A stretch of DNA of 64,000 nucleotides, taken from the NCBI GenBank assembly GCA_964425915.1, contig CAYROO010000003.1:62001-126000 (forward strand). Direction: 5' to 3'. The position numbers were made by a program, and so were the translations under genes. Each line of letters begins with the position of its first letter. The stretch's first letter is position 1. Shown here piece after piece: positions 1-8,116 of this stretch. The stretch is from Polycyclovorans sp964425915 (GTDB taxonomy: Bacteria; Pseudomonadota; Gammaproteobacteria; Nevskiales; Nevskiaceae). The notes beneath the pieces were generated by a model. It worked only from the letters and a program-made list of their open reading frames with translations. It ran no database searches and had not been told where the DNA came from.

Positions 1-945
1 GAAGATCGCCTTCACGTCATCAGACTTGGTGATCAGCTTGAACGCCTCGGTAACCTTTTCTGCGGTGGTACCGCCCCCGACGTCGAGGAAGTTGGCCGGC
101 TGTCCGCCGTGCAACTTGACGATGTCCATGGTGGCCATCGCCAGGCCGGCTCCGTTGACCATGCAGCCAATGTTGCCCTCAAGGGTGACGTAGTTGAGGT
201 CGTACTTGGAGGCCTCGCGTTCACGCTCGTCCTCCTGGCTGGGGTCGCGCATCTCGGCGATGGCTTTCTGCCGATAGAGCGCATTGGCATCGAAGTTGAG
301 CTTGGCGTCCAGCGCCATGATCTGCCCCTCCGCCGTGACGATCAGGGGGTTGATTTCCACCTGCGAGGCATCCAGCTCGGTGACGATGCGATAGATCCCC
401 AGCATCGCCTGGGTGAACTGGGCCACCTGGTCCTTGTCCAGCCCCATGAAGAAGCCCAGCTCGCGGGCCTGGAAGGGCTGCAGTCCGGCCGCCGGATGCA
501 CGTGCACGGACTTGATTTTCTCGGGGGCGTGCTCAGCCACTTCCTCGATGTCCATACCGCCCTCCGCAGAGGCCATGAACACGATGCGCTCCTGGGTGCG
601 ATCCACCAGCGCCGATACATACAGCTCGCGCGCAATATTGGAGGGGCGCTCCACCCACACACTGTTGATCGGCAAGCCTTCGGCGCCGGTCTGCTTGGTG
701 ACCAGACGCTGGCCGATCATCGCCTTGGCAGCGTCCTCAACCGCGTCGACGCCGGTCACCAGCTTGACCCCGCCCGCCTTGCCGCGACCGCCGGCATGCA
801 CCTGCGCCTTCACCACGAAACGATCACCACCCAGGCTCTTGGCTGCTGCTCGCGCCTGTTCGGGGCTGGTCGCCAGACTGCCCTGTGGGACAGCAATGCC
901 GTATCGGGCGAAAATTTCCTTTGCCTGGTACTCGTGCAGGTTCAT
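1..945 (-). CDS. sucC: Succinyl-CoA synthetase (ADP-forming) beta subunit, partial (C-terminus outside window)
   Basis: The N-terminal 315 codons are present; the family is about 388 residues, so roughly the last 70 lie outside the window. The protein opens MNLHEYQAKEIFARYGI, the standard SucC start, followed by the ATP-grasp region (VVKAQVHAGGRGKAGG) and then EINPLIVT and ALDAKLNFD, which contribute to the nucleotide/Mg site. The beginning of the CoA-ligase domain is visible (CMVNGAGLAMATMDIVKLHGG, DVGGGTTAEKV). The enzyme makes succinate and ATP from succinyl-CoA in the TCA cycle, in the cytosol, together with SucD, which should lie beyond the left edge. It is divergent from the pilSR group, with 153 bp between. 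Confidence 0.96.
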   Translation of the reverse strand, partial: MNLHEYQAKEIFARYGIAVPQGSLATSPEQARAAAKSLGGDRFVVKAQVHAGGRGKAGGVKLVTGVDAVEDAAKAMIGQRLVTKQTGAEGLPINSVWVERPSNIARELYVSALVDRTQERIVFMASAEGGMDIEEVAEHAPEKIKSVHVHPAAGLQPFQARELGFFMGLDKDQVAQFTQAMLGIYRIVTELDASQVEINPLIVTAEGQIMALDAKLNFDANALYRQKAIAEMRDPSQEDEREREASKYDLNYVTLEGNIGCMVNGAGLAMATMDIVKLHGGQPANFLDVGGGTTAEKVTEAFKLITKSDDVKAIF

Positions 946-1098
946 TCAGGGCTCTCGCGTAGCGTAGGGGAGGCGCATTCTCCCCCATCAGACGCTTGAC
1001 TTCCAGAAACGCAGTGACAGCCGAATCCCCTACAATCGTCGAATATCCAAATTTCGGGTGGCCGGCGTCGTCGGCCCTCGACCGCGCCAGGCACCGCC

Positions 1099-1311
1099 AT
1101 GATCTTCCGACTTCTGCTGATCGCCGCCGCTGTGTGGATACTCTGGCGCCTGGCCCGGATCGGCCTGCAGCAACTGGAGCGACGGCCGCCCCCGGGCGAG
1201 GACCAGGATCCACCGTTCGTCGCCACTGCACGCTGCCCGCAGTGCGGGACCCATCTGCCACAGGAACAGATGAACGCCCAGGGCCGCTGCCCGCGCTGCG
1301 GTGACGCCTAG
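1099..1311 (+). CDS. Small membrane-anchored zinc-ribbon protein (PP0621-like), upstream of pilS
   Basis: 70 residues. An N-terminal hydrophobic segment (about residues 2-18, IFRLLLIAAAVWILWRLA) is followed by a charged linker and a C-terminal treble of cysteine pairs: CPQCG near residue 46 and CPRCGDA at the end, which looks like a small zinc ribbon. This layout matches the conserved short protein found before pilS in pseudomonads and relatives (PP0621 family). Its last codons overlap the GTG start of pilS, so the two are probably translationally coupled. The function is unknown; a role beside the PilSR system is inference from position only. Confidence 0.8.
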   Translation: MIFRLLLIAAAVWILWRLARIGLQQLERRPPPGEDQDPPFVATARCPQCGTHLPQEQMNAQGRCPRCGDA

Positions 1312-2905
1312 CTTTCGCCGCCTGCGTCGATCCGCCCCGGGTTTCCGTAGCGGACTGACCGAAGACTGGCGCATCCTGCGAGCGCTGACGCTGTACCGGC
1401 TGCTGCTGATCACCCTGCTGCTCGGCCTGCTCGAGTCGGGGGTCAGCCTGCAGCTGTTCGAACAGGTCAATGCGCCGCTGTTCCGGCAGATCAATCAGGG
1501 CTACGCCATCGCGTCCTTGCTGCTGTTGCTGCCGCTACGCCTGCAAAAACCGAATATCGCTGCGCAAACCCTGGCCCAGTTTGGGATTGATCTGGCCGGC
1601 ATCACCGCACTGGTGTTCAGCACGGGCGGCGTCGAAAATGGCCTGGGCATCCTGCTGATCACCCCGACGGTGGCCGCCGCGCTGATCCTGACCCCGCGGC
1701 TGGCCATGGTCTGCGCCGCTGCGGCCACCCTGGTGATGTTCGCAGAAGAGTTCCTGCGCCCCTTGGGCCGCGGCCTCTCCCCCACCGACATGACCGGCAC
1801 CGGCTTGCTCGGGCTGATGCTGTTCGCCACCACCATCGCCGCCGCCGCCGTGGCGACGCGCGCACGGAAAAGTGAAGCACTGGTGGCCCAGGCCGACAGC
1901 GAAATGGCCAGCCTCTCCCAGCTCAACGAGAACATCATTGAATCGATGCAGACCGGCGTGCTGGTGGTCGACGAGCAGGGCCACATCCGCATGCTCAATG
2001 CCGCCGCCCGGCGTCTGCTTGGCGCCCGCGGCGCCCCGGGTCAGGCGCTGCGCACGGCCTTCCCGGCACTGGCCGATGCCCTGCAACGCTGGCGCGACGG
2101 ACGCCCGGCAACGCCGCAGCCACTGTCGTCTGGCCCCGACACCCAGGACGTGATGCCCCGCTTTTCGCGTCTGGGGTGGGCACCCGGCAGTCCGATGCTG
2201 GTGCTGATGGACGATGCCGAGCAACTGCGCGAGCAGGCCCGTCAGATGAAACTGGCAGCGCTGGGACGCCTGTCGGCGAGTATCGCCCATGAAATCCGCA
2301 ACCCCCTGGCGGCGATGACCCATGCCGGTCAATTGCTGGCAGAAGATCCCGCACTGGGTCCTGAGCAGCAACGCCTGCTGGAGATGATCCATCGCCATGG
2401 CCATCGCATTGATCGGATCGTCCGCGATGTGCTCAACCTCACCCGCCGCGATGCCACGCAGCCGCAATCCCTGGTCCTGGTGGAAACCCTGCGCCAGATT
2501 CGCCAGGAGTACCTAGAGCATCCGAGACGCAGCGAGCGCCGCCTAGTGGTCGATGCCATCAACCCGGCCTGGACCATTCACTTCGACCCTGAGCACCTGC
2601 AGCAGGTCCTGCATAACCTCTGGGACAACAGTTTCGAGCACGCTGGAGACCGCACGGTGTCGGTGCACCTGCGGGCCGGGCTGGATGGACCTAATGTCTG
2701 GCTCGATGTCGAGGACGACGGACCGGGCATCCCGCCGGCCCTGCTAGAACGCGTGTTTGAGCCGTTCTTCACAACGGCGGCGCGGGGCACCGGGCTTGGC
2801 CTCTACCTTGCCCGAGAACTCTGCGACTTCAATCACGCACAGCTGCAGTACCGCCACCAGACGGCTGGCGCACGCTTCCGGATCATGTTCTCCTCGCCGC
2901 CATGA
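1301..2905 (+). CDS. pilS: PilS-type membrane sensor histidine kinase
   Basis: 534 residues, the usual PilS length. The start is a GTG overlapping the previous gene. Residues about 30-185 hold the multiple hydrophobic segments of the PilS sensor domain. A PAS-like region follows (ESMQTGVLVVDEQGHIRMLN, about 210-230). The HisKA domain has the H-box SASIAHEIRNPLAAM with the phosphorylated His at residue 330. The ATPase domain has the N box (HNLWDNSFEHA), G1 (DVEDDGPGIPP) and G2 (GTGLGLYLA). In pseudomonads PilS controls type IV pilin transcription by phosphorylating PilR. The ATGA overlap with pilR fits that pairing. No pilin gene lies in the window. Confidence 0.95.
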   Translation: MTPSFRRLRRSAPGFRSGLTEDWRILRALTLYRLLLITLLLGLLESGVSLQLFEQVNAPLFRQINQGYAIASLLLLLPLRLQKPNIAAQTLAQFGIDLAGITALVFSTGGVENGLGILLITPTVAAALILTPRLAMVCAAAATLVMFAEEFLRPLGRGLSPTDMTGTGLLGLMLFATTIAAAAVATRARKSEALVAQADSEMASLSQLNENIIESMQTGVLVVDEQGHIRMLNAAARRLLGARGAPGQALRTAFPALADALQRWRDGRPATPQPLSSGPDTQDVMPRFSRLGWAPGSPMLVLMDDAEQLREQARQMKLAALGRLSASIAHEIRNPLAAMTHAGQLLAEDPALGPEQQRLLEMIHRHGHRIDRIVRDVLNLTRRDATQPQSLVLVETLRQIRQEYLEHPRRSERRLVVDAINPAWTIHFDPEHLQQVLHNLWDNSFEHAGDRTVSVHLRAGLDGPNVWLDVEDDGPGIPPALLERVFEPFFTTAARGTGLGLYLARELCDFNHAQLQYRHQTAGARFRIMFSSPP

Positions 2906-4233
2906 AACCTGCCGTCCTGATCGTCGACGACGAGGCCGACATTCGTGAACTGGTGGAAATCACCCTGTCGCGGATGGGCCTCCACACCGAAGCTGCCGGC
3001 AGCCTGGCCGAAGCACGCGACCGACTGATTCCGAATCGCTTTGCACTGTGCATCACCGACATGCGGCTGCCCGATGGCAATGGCATCGATCTGGTGCGTT
3101 ACATCGGACAGCACTGTCCGCAGACACCGGTCGCAGTGATCACCGCCTTCGGCAGTGCCGAGGCCGCCGTGGAAAGCCTCAAGGCAGGGGCCTTCGACTT
3201 CGTGTCGAAGCCGGTGGATCTGCAGGTGCTGCGCAAGCTGGTCAACAGCGCGCTGGAACTGCAGCAAGCGACTGAGCCGGCCGATACCCCCGCCGAGGGG
3301 GCAGACCTGCTCGGCGACCACCCGTCGATTCATCATCTGCGGCAGCTGGTCAGCCGCTTGGCACGTTCGCAGGCGCCCGTGCACGTTGCCGGTGAATCGG
3401 GCACTGGCAAGGAGCTGGTGGCACGGATGATCCATGCGCAGAGCCCGCGGGCCACCGGCGCCTTCGTGCCGGTGAACTGTGGCGCGATTCCCACCGAACT
3501 GATGGAGAGCGAATTCTTCGGCCACCTGAGAGGCGCCTTCACCGGGGCCGTCAAGGACAAGACCGGCCTGTTCCAGGCCGCGGAGGGCGGCACCCTGTTC
3601 CTCGACGAAGTGGCCGAGCTGCCTCTGCCCATGCAGGTCAAGCTCCTTCGCGCCTTGCAGGAACGGGCAATCCGTCCAGTGGGCGGCGACAGTGAACAGA
3701 CCGTCAACGTGCGAATCATCTCGGCGACCCATGAATCCCTGGAGGATTGCGTCGCCGAAGGCCGTTTCCGTCAGGACCTGTTCTATCGGCTCAACGTCAT
3801 CGAAGTCCGCACCCCACCTCTGCGTGAGCGTCCCTGTGATATTCCGCTGCTGACCACGCATATTCTCGGTCGCCTGGCACGCAGCAATGGCTGGACCCAG
3901 CCCCCACAGCTGGATCGCGACGCCCTGGCCAGCCTGAGTGCCTACCCATTCCCCGGCAACGTCCGCGAACTGGAGAACATTCTCGAACGCGCACTGACGC
4001 TGTGCGATGGCCGCCGTATTCGTGCCGCCGACCTTCAGCTGCGCGACCCGGCCGCGCCCGCCGGCAGCCCGTCCAAGGCAGCGCTGGACGCCCAGATGGA
4101 GGCGATGGAGCGGCAGGCGATCATGGAGGCCCTGGAAAAGGCCCGATTCAACAAGACGCGGGCGGCGGAGCTACTGGGGATGTCGTTCCGGTCGCTGCGC
4201 TACCGCATCAAGAAGCTCAAGCTGGATGCCTGA
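2902..4233 (+). CDS. pilR: PilR-type sigma-54 activator, response regulator
   Basis: 443 residues in three domains. The receiver domain (VLIVDDEADIRELVE; acceptor Asp53 in ITDMRLPDG) is followed by a sigma-54 AAA+ domain with Walker A GESGTGKE (from about residue 164) and the GAFTGA sigma-54 contact loop (from about 211). A Fis-type helix-turn-helix closes the protein (NKTRAAELLGMSFRSLRYRI). Phosphorylated by PilS, it should activate sigma-54 promoters such as pilA. It starts inside the pilS stop codon (ATGA). rpoN itself is at 19913-21376, so both halves of this circuit are in the window. Confidence 0.95.
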   Translation: MKPAVLIVDDEADIRELVEITLSRMGLHTEAAGSLAEARDRLIPNRFALCITDMRLPDGNGIDLVRYIGQHCPQTPVAVITAFGSAEAAVESLKAGAFDFVSKPVDLQVLRKLVNSALELQQATEPADTPAEGADLLGDHPSIHHLRQLVSRLARSQAPVHVAGESGTGKELVARMIHAQSPRATGAFVPVNCGAIPTELMESEFFGHLRGAFTGAVKDKTGLFQAAEGGTLFLDEVAELPLPMQVKLLRALQERAIRPVGGDSEQTVNVRIISATHESLEDCVAEGRFRQDLFYRLNVIEVRTPPLRERPCDIPLLTTHILGRLARSNGWTQPPQLDRDALASLSAYPFPGNVRELENILERALTLCDGRRIRAADLQLRDPAAPAGSPSKAALDAQMEAMERQAIMEALEKARFNKTRAAELLGMSFRSLRYRIKKLKLDA

Positions 4234-4267
4234 GGGGGCAGCCCGGGCCGCTGATTTCGATTCGGCA

Positions 4268-4296
4268 TTTCGGTTGCCGCCCCGGCTCGGTATACT
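4268..4296 (+). promoter_or_regulatory. Candidate promoter for petABC
   Basis: TATACT at 4291-4296 is a good -10 box, with a weak TTTCGG at 4268-4273 placed 17 bp upstream. It lies about 100 bp before the petA start in the 166-bp gap after pilR. Assigned by eye; the -35 match is poor. Confidence 0.3.
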
Positions 4297-4399
4297 TCCG
4301 CTGATCTGTACGCGCCCCGCGGCTGCCACCCACGGTTGCCGCAGCGTGGTGCCGCACAGCGTGGGATTCTCGAACACATTGCACGAGGTTTATCAGTCG

Positions 4400-4996
4400 A
4401 TGAGCAATCAAGGCGTGGATGCCGGCCGTCGCCGCTTCCTCACGCTCACCACCACGGTGGTGGGCGGGGCAGGCGCAGCCGCAGCCGCATGGCCGTTCCT
4501 GGCTTCATTGAAGCCCAGTGAGCGCGCCAAGGCACTGGGCGCACCCGTGGTGCAGGACATCAGCCAGCTGGAGCCCGGTCAGCGCCTGACGCTGGCATGG
4601 CGTGGCAAGCCGGTGTGGGTGGTGCGTCGCACCCCCGAGATGATTGCCACCCTCGACCAAGTCACTCCGGACCTGCGTGACCCCGAGTCTCAGGAACCGC
4701 AACAGCCGGCCTACGCGCAGAACGACGCCCGCGCCATCAAGCCGGAAGTGCTGGTGATGGTGGGCTCCTGCACCCACCTCGGCTGCTCGCCCACCTTCCG
4801 CCCGGACCACCCGGCGCCGGAGATTCACAGCAATTGGCAGGGCGGCTTTTTCTGCCCCTGCCACGGGTCCATGTTCGACCTCGCCGGCCGCGTCTACAAA
4901 GGCGTGCCGGCGCCGCTCAACCTGGTGGTGCCGCCGCACCGCTACGAGAACGACAGCACCGTGGTCATCGGTGAAGACCCCGTAGGAGCCGCGTAA
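4400..4996 (+). CDS. petA: Ubiquinol-cytochrome c reductase, Rieske iron-sulfur subunit
   Basis: 198 residues. The start was set at the ATG giving MSNQGVDAGRRRFLTLTTT; the reading frame is open further upstream, but only this start gives the normal short N-terminus, twin-arginine signal (RRRFL) and single membrane anchor (about residues 18-38). The [2Fe-2S] ligands are in box I, CTHLGC (Cys124, His126), and box II, CPCHGS (Cys152, His155). It carries electrons from quinol at the Qo site to cytochrome c1. Its stop codon overlaps the petB start by one base (TAATG), and petB and petC follow as one operon. Confidence 0.97.
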   Translation: MSNQGVDAGRRRFLTLTTTVVGGAGAAAAAWPFLASLKPSERAKALGAPVVQDISQLEPGQRLTLAWRGKPVWVVRRTPEMIATLDQVTPDLRDPESQEPQQPAYAQNDARAIKPEVLVMVGSCTHLGCSPTFRPDHPAPEIHSNWQGGFFCPCHGSMFDLAGRVYKGVPAPLNLVVPPHRYENDSTVVIGEDPVGAA

Positions 4997-6234
4997 TGGC
5001 GATCGTGCCCAATCCCCACAAAACGACCGGCGTCCTCGGCTGGATCGACGACCGTTTCCCGCTGACCAAGATCTGGAAGGATCACGTCAGCGAGTACTAC
5101 GCTCCCAAGAATTTCAACTTCTGGTACTTCTTCGGCTCGCTGGCCATGCTGGTGCTGGTCAACCAGCTGCTGACCGGCATTTTTCTCACCATGCACTACA
5201 AGCCGGCCGCGGCCGAAGCCTGGGCATCGGTCGAGTACATCATGCGCGATGTGCCCTACGGCAACATCATTCGCTACCTGCACTCCACCGGGGCCTCGGC
5301 GTTCTTTGTGGTGGTGTTCCTGCACATGTACCGCGGGCTGCTCTACGGCTCCTACAAGAAGCCCCGTGAGCTGATCTGGGTGTTTGGCAGCCTGATCTTC
5401 CTGGTGCTCATGGCTGAAGCCTTCGCCGGCTACGTGCTGCCCTGGGGCCAGATGAGCTACTGGGGGGCGCAGGTGATCATCTCCCTGTTCGGCGCCATTC
5501 CGGTGATCGGCAACGATCTGGTGATTTGGATTCAGGGGGACTACATTCCCTCCGACGCCACCCTTAACCGCCTGTTTTCACTCCACGTGATTGCCCTGCC
5601 CTTCGTGCTGGTCGGTCTGGTGGTGGCGCATTTGATGGCCCTGCACGAAGTGGGTTCCAACAACCCGGACGGCATCGACATCAAGAAGAAGAAGGACGAG
5701 AACGGCAAGCCGCTGGACGGCATTGCCTTCCACCCGTACTACACCGTGAAGGACCTGGTCGGCGTCGGCGTGTTCCTGATCTTCTTCCTGGGCGTGGTGT
5801 TCTTCGCCCCGGATGGCGGCGGCTACTTCCTAGAGAAGCCCAACTTCATCCCGGCGGACCCGCTGGTGACGCCTGAGCACATCACCCCGGCCTGGTATTT
5901 CGGCGCCTTCTACGCGATGTTGCGTGCGGTCCCGAGCAAGCTAGGTGGCGTCCTGGTGATGGGCGGCGCCGTGGTCATCCTGTTCGCAGTGCCGTGGCTG
6001 GACCGCTCGAAGGTGCGCTCGATCCGCTACAAGGGGATCCTGTCGAAGATTGCGCTGACCCTGTTTACCATCGCCTTCATCCTGCTCACCTACTACGGTC
6101 TGCAGCCGCCAACCGAGCTCGGCACGCTGATCTCGCGCGTGGGCACGATCATTTATTTCGCTTTCTTCCTCCTCATGCCGTTCTACACGGCGATGGAGAA
6201 GACCAAGCCAGAACCGGAACGGGTGACGGGGTAA
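4996..6234 (+). CDS. petB: Cytochrome b of the bc1 complex
   Basis: 412 residues with at least eight hydrophobic helices; full-length bacterial cytochrome b. Recognisable elements are the N-terminal helix pair with heme-ligand histidines (RYLHSTGAS, VVFLHMYRG, SLHVIALPF, VVAHLMALHEVGS), the GYVLPWGQMSYWGA stretch of the Qo region, and a second Qo element reading ITPAWYFGAFYAML. The Glu of the classical PEWY motif is Ala here. A charged loop (KKKKDENGK) separates the two halves. The protein oxidises ubiquinol at the Qo site and reduces quinone at the Qi site in the inner membrane. Confidence 0.97.
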   Translation: MAIVPNPHKTTGVLGWIDDRFPLTKIWKDHVSEYYAPKNFNFWYFFGSLAMLVLVNQLLTGIFLTMHYKPAAAEAWASVEYIMRDVPYGNIIRYLHSTGASAFFVVVFLHMYRGLLYGSYKKPRELIWVFGSLIFLVLMAEAFAGYVLPWGQMSYWGAQVIISLFGAIPVIGNDLVIWIQGDYIPSDATLNRLFSLHVIALPFVLVGLVVAHLMALHEVGSNNPDGIDIKKKKDENGKPLDGIAFHPYYTVKDLVGVGVFLIFFLGVVFFAPDGGGYFLEKPNFIPADPLVTPEHITPAWYFGAFYAMLRAVPSKLGGVLVMGGAVVILFAVPWLDRSKVRSIRYKGILSKIALTLFTIAFILLTYYGLQPPTELGTLISRVGTIIYFAFFLLMPFYTAMEKTKPEPERVTG

Positions 6235-6237
6235 TCG

Positions 6238-6984
6238 ATGAAACGGATTCTTTCTTCTATCGCCGCCCTACTCCTGTCCAGCACGGCCTGGGCGGCCGGC
6301 GGCGGCCCGCTGCCGTACAGCTTCGAGCCGGACGTTGGCAATCTGCCATCGGTGCAGCGCGGCGCCCGTAACTACATGGCGTATTGCTCGGCCTGCCACT
6401 CGATGAACCTGCTGCGCTACAGCCGCATCGGCGAGGATCTCGGGATTCCCGAGGACATCCTCAAGGCCAACCTGATGTTCACCTCGGACAAGCCGGGCGA
6501 CACCATCACCACCGCCATGCCTGCTGAGTCCGCCGCCTGGTTCGGCCGTCAGCCGCCGGACCTCACGGTCAACGCCCGTGCACGCGGCCCGAGCTGGGTG
6601 TACAGCTACCTGATGACCTTCTATCTCGACCCCACCCGCCCGGCCGGTGTCAACAATCTGGTCCTGGCCGGTGCCTCCATGCCGCATGTGCTGTGGGAAC
6701 TTCAGGGCTGGCAGGTGAAATCGCAGGGCGACCACGCGGCGGACGGTGAAGGTCACGGCGGCGGCCACGGTGCCGACACCGGCCTGACCCTGGCCCAGGA
6801 AGGCACGCTGAGCCCGGAAGCGTACGAAGCCTTTGTCGCCGATACCGTCAACTTCATGGCCTACGCCGCGGAGCCGGGTCGTGCCGGTCGTGTTGGCCTC
6901 GGCATGAAAGTGATGCTGTTCCTGCTGCTCTTCACGGTGCTGGCCTACCTGCTGAAGAAGGAATACTGGAAGGACGTGCACTGA
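6238..6984 (+). CDS. petC: Cytochrome c1 of the bc1 complex
   Basis: 248 residues. A signal peptide (about 1-20, ending STAWA) precedes the c-type heme motif CSACH (Cys50-His54). A C-terminal membrane anchor (VMLFLLLFTVLAYLLKKEYW) ends in the usual KKEYWKDVH tail. Residues about 164-182 form a His/Gly-rich insert (GDHAADGEGHGGGHGADTG). It accepts electrons from the Rieske protein and passes them to soluble or membrane c-type cytochromes. Three bases separate it from petB, and a strong terminator follows, so petABC is a closed operon. Confidence 0.97.
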   Translation: MKRILSSIAALLLSSTAWAAGGGPLPYSFEPDVGNLPSVQRGARNYMAYCSACHSMNLLRYSRIGEDLGIPEDILKANLMFTSDKPGDTITTAMPAESAAWFGRQPPDLTVNARARGPSWVYSYLMTFYLDPTRPAGVNNLVLAGASMPHVLWELQGWQVKSQGDHAADGEGHGGGHGADTGLTLAQEGTLSPEAYEAFVADTVNFMAYAAEPGRAGRVGLGMKVMLFLLLFTVLAYLLKKEYWKDVH

Positions 6985-7004
6985 CCGTCTGCAGGCGTTA
7001 CGCG

Positions 7005-7045
7005 ACGCCGCTCATGGTCCCGTACCATGGGCGGCGTTTGTTTTT
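7005..7045 (+). terminator. Rho-independent terminator of petABC
   Basis: A 14-bp stem with one G-U pair: ACGCCGCTCATGGT at 7005-7018 pairs with ACCATGGGCGGCGT at 7024-7037 around a 5-nt loop. TTGTTTTT follows. It sits 20 bp after the petC stop codon. Confidence 0.9.
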
Positions 7046-7091
7046 CCGTTGCGGCCGATCCTGAGGCCGCGCCGAGCCCGACCCCGCCACC

Positions 7092-7700
7092 ATGCGCCTA
7101 CCTCACCAGAGCCGACATCGCCCCGAACGCCGCCCAGCGCCGCGGGCGGGGCTGTGCCTGTATGGGCAGCGCCAGTCCGCGGAGTGTCAGTGGCTACGTC
7201 TGGTGATGGCGGAGAAGCACCTCGATCAGGCGCGTTTCGAAGCCGTTAACCTGTCGCGCCCACCCGACGATCTGGTCACGGTGAACCCGACGCTGCGGCT
7301 GCCCACACTGATCGACCGGGACGCTGTCATCGTCACTGCGCCGATCATCGCCAGCTATCTCGACGAGCGCTTTCCACACCCACCGCTGATGCCGCCGGAA
7401 CCGGCACAGCGTGCGCGTGTCCGGTTGCTGCTCGATCTCATCCTCCACTCCGTTTTTCCAATGCTGGACGGCGATGGCGCGCTGGAGGACAGCCTGCCCG
7501 CGCTGCACGACCTGCTCGACCTGGTCGGGCCGCGTCACCGTCTGCTGGGGCTGGATCACCATCTCGCTGACTGCGCCGCCACCGTGTGGCTGGCGCGGCT
7601 ACCGGAGACCATGACCTCGCGCTCCGGCGACAGTGCCCAGCGTCTGGCCGGCTACCGGCGACGCCTGCTGGCGCGACCCGCAGTAGAATCCCTGCGATGA
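7092..7700 (+). CDS. sspA: Stringent starvation protein A, GST-fold RNA polymerase-associated protein
   Basis: 202 residues with a GST-like N-terminal thioredoxin half and a helical C-terminal half. Conserved SspA features include VNLSRPPDDLVTVNPTLRLPTLIDRD and IIASYLDERFPHPPLMP. SspA binds RNA polymerase and affects stationary-phase and acid-tolerance genes. The place after petABC and before sspB is the classic gammaproteobacterial order. The first 20 residues are rich in Arg and Pro and do not resemble the usual SspA N-terminus, so the true start might be further in. It overlaps sspB by ATGA. Confidence 0.88.
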   Translation: MRLPHQSRHRPERRPAPRAGLCLYGQRQSAECQWLRLVMAEKHLDQARFEAVNLSRPPDDLVTVNPTLRLPTLIDRDAVIVTAPIIASYLDERFPHPPLMPPEPAQRARVRLLLDLILHSVFPMLDGDGALEDSLPALHDLLDLVGPRHRLLGLDHHLADCAATVWLARLPETMTSRSGDSAQRLAGYRRRLLARPAVESLR

Positions 7701-8116
7701 GCAAAGCCCGCAGCCGCCGTCCTTACCTGATTCGCGCCATCTATGATTGGGCGACCGATCAGCAACTGACCCCGCATGTCCTAGTGGCCGCCGATTACCC
7801 TGGCGTGGTGGTGCCCACCCAGTACATCCAGGACGGACGCATCACGCTCAACATCAGCCCGTCTGCAGTCCAGAACTTCGATGTACTGCCGGACATGCTG
7901 TGGTTTTCCGCGCGGTTCTCGGGGCGTGCTTTCGACGTGCAGATTCCCCACGGCAGCGTGCTGGCGATCTTTGCGCGGGAGAACGGTGAAGGCTTGGTGT
8001 TTGGAGAGATTGAACCGCCAGACCACGACAATCCGGCTCCACCGGCCGCGCCCGATACCGGCGGCGACGACGCGAGCAGCAAGCCGGCCCGCAGCCACCT
8101 ACGGGTGGTCAAGTAG
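7697..8116 (+). CDS. sspB: ClpXP adaptor protein SspB
   Basis: 139 residues. The start is the ATG overlapping the sspA stop (ATGA); the frame is open upstream but only inside sspA. The N-terminal domain shows SspB features (PYLIRAIYDWATDQQLTPHVLV, GRITLNISPSAV, SGRAFDVQIPHGSVLAIFARENGEG). The acidic, Pro-rich linker after residue 105 leads to the C-terminal RSHLRVVK, the typical ClpX-docking peptide. SspB brings ssrA-tagged polypeptides to ClpXP. The 3' end overlaps the convergent oxidase gene by 8 bp. Confidence 0.94.
   Translation: MSKARSRRPYLIRAIYDWATDQQLTPHVLVAADYPGVVVPTQYIQDGRITLNISPSAVQNFDVLPDMLWFSARFSGRAFDVQIPHGSVLAIFARENGEGLVFGEIEPPDHDNPAPPAAPDTGGDDASSKPARSHLRVVK

Noticed and set aside
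109..999. 296-residue plus-strand ORF
   Set aside because: Lies antisense to sucC, whose frame is a clear match; a GC-rich mirror ORF.
996..1036. TTGACT and TACAAT before the PP0621-like gene as a promoter
   Set aside because: The two boxes are 29 bp apart, too far for one sigma-70 promoter.
4007..4399. N-terminal extension of the petA frame
   Set aside because: Overlaps pilR and lacks the Rieske signal; the start at 4400 gives a normal twin-arginine anchor.
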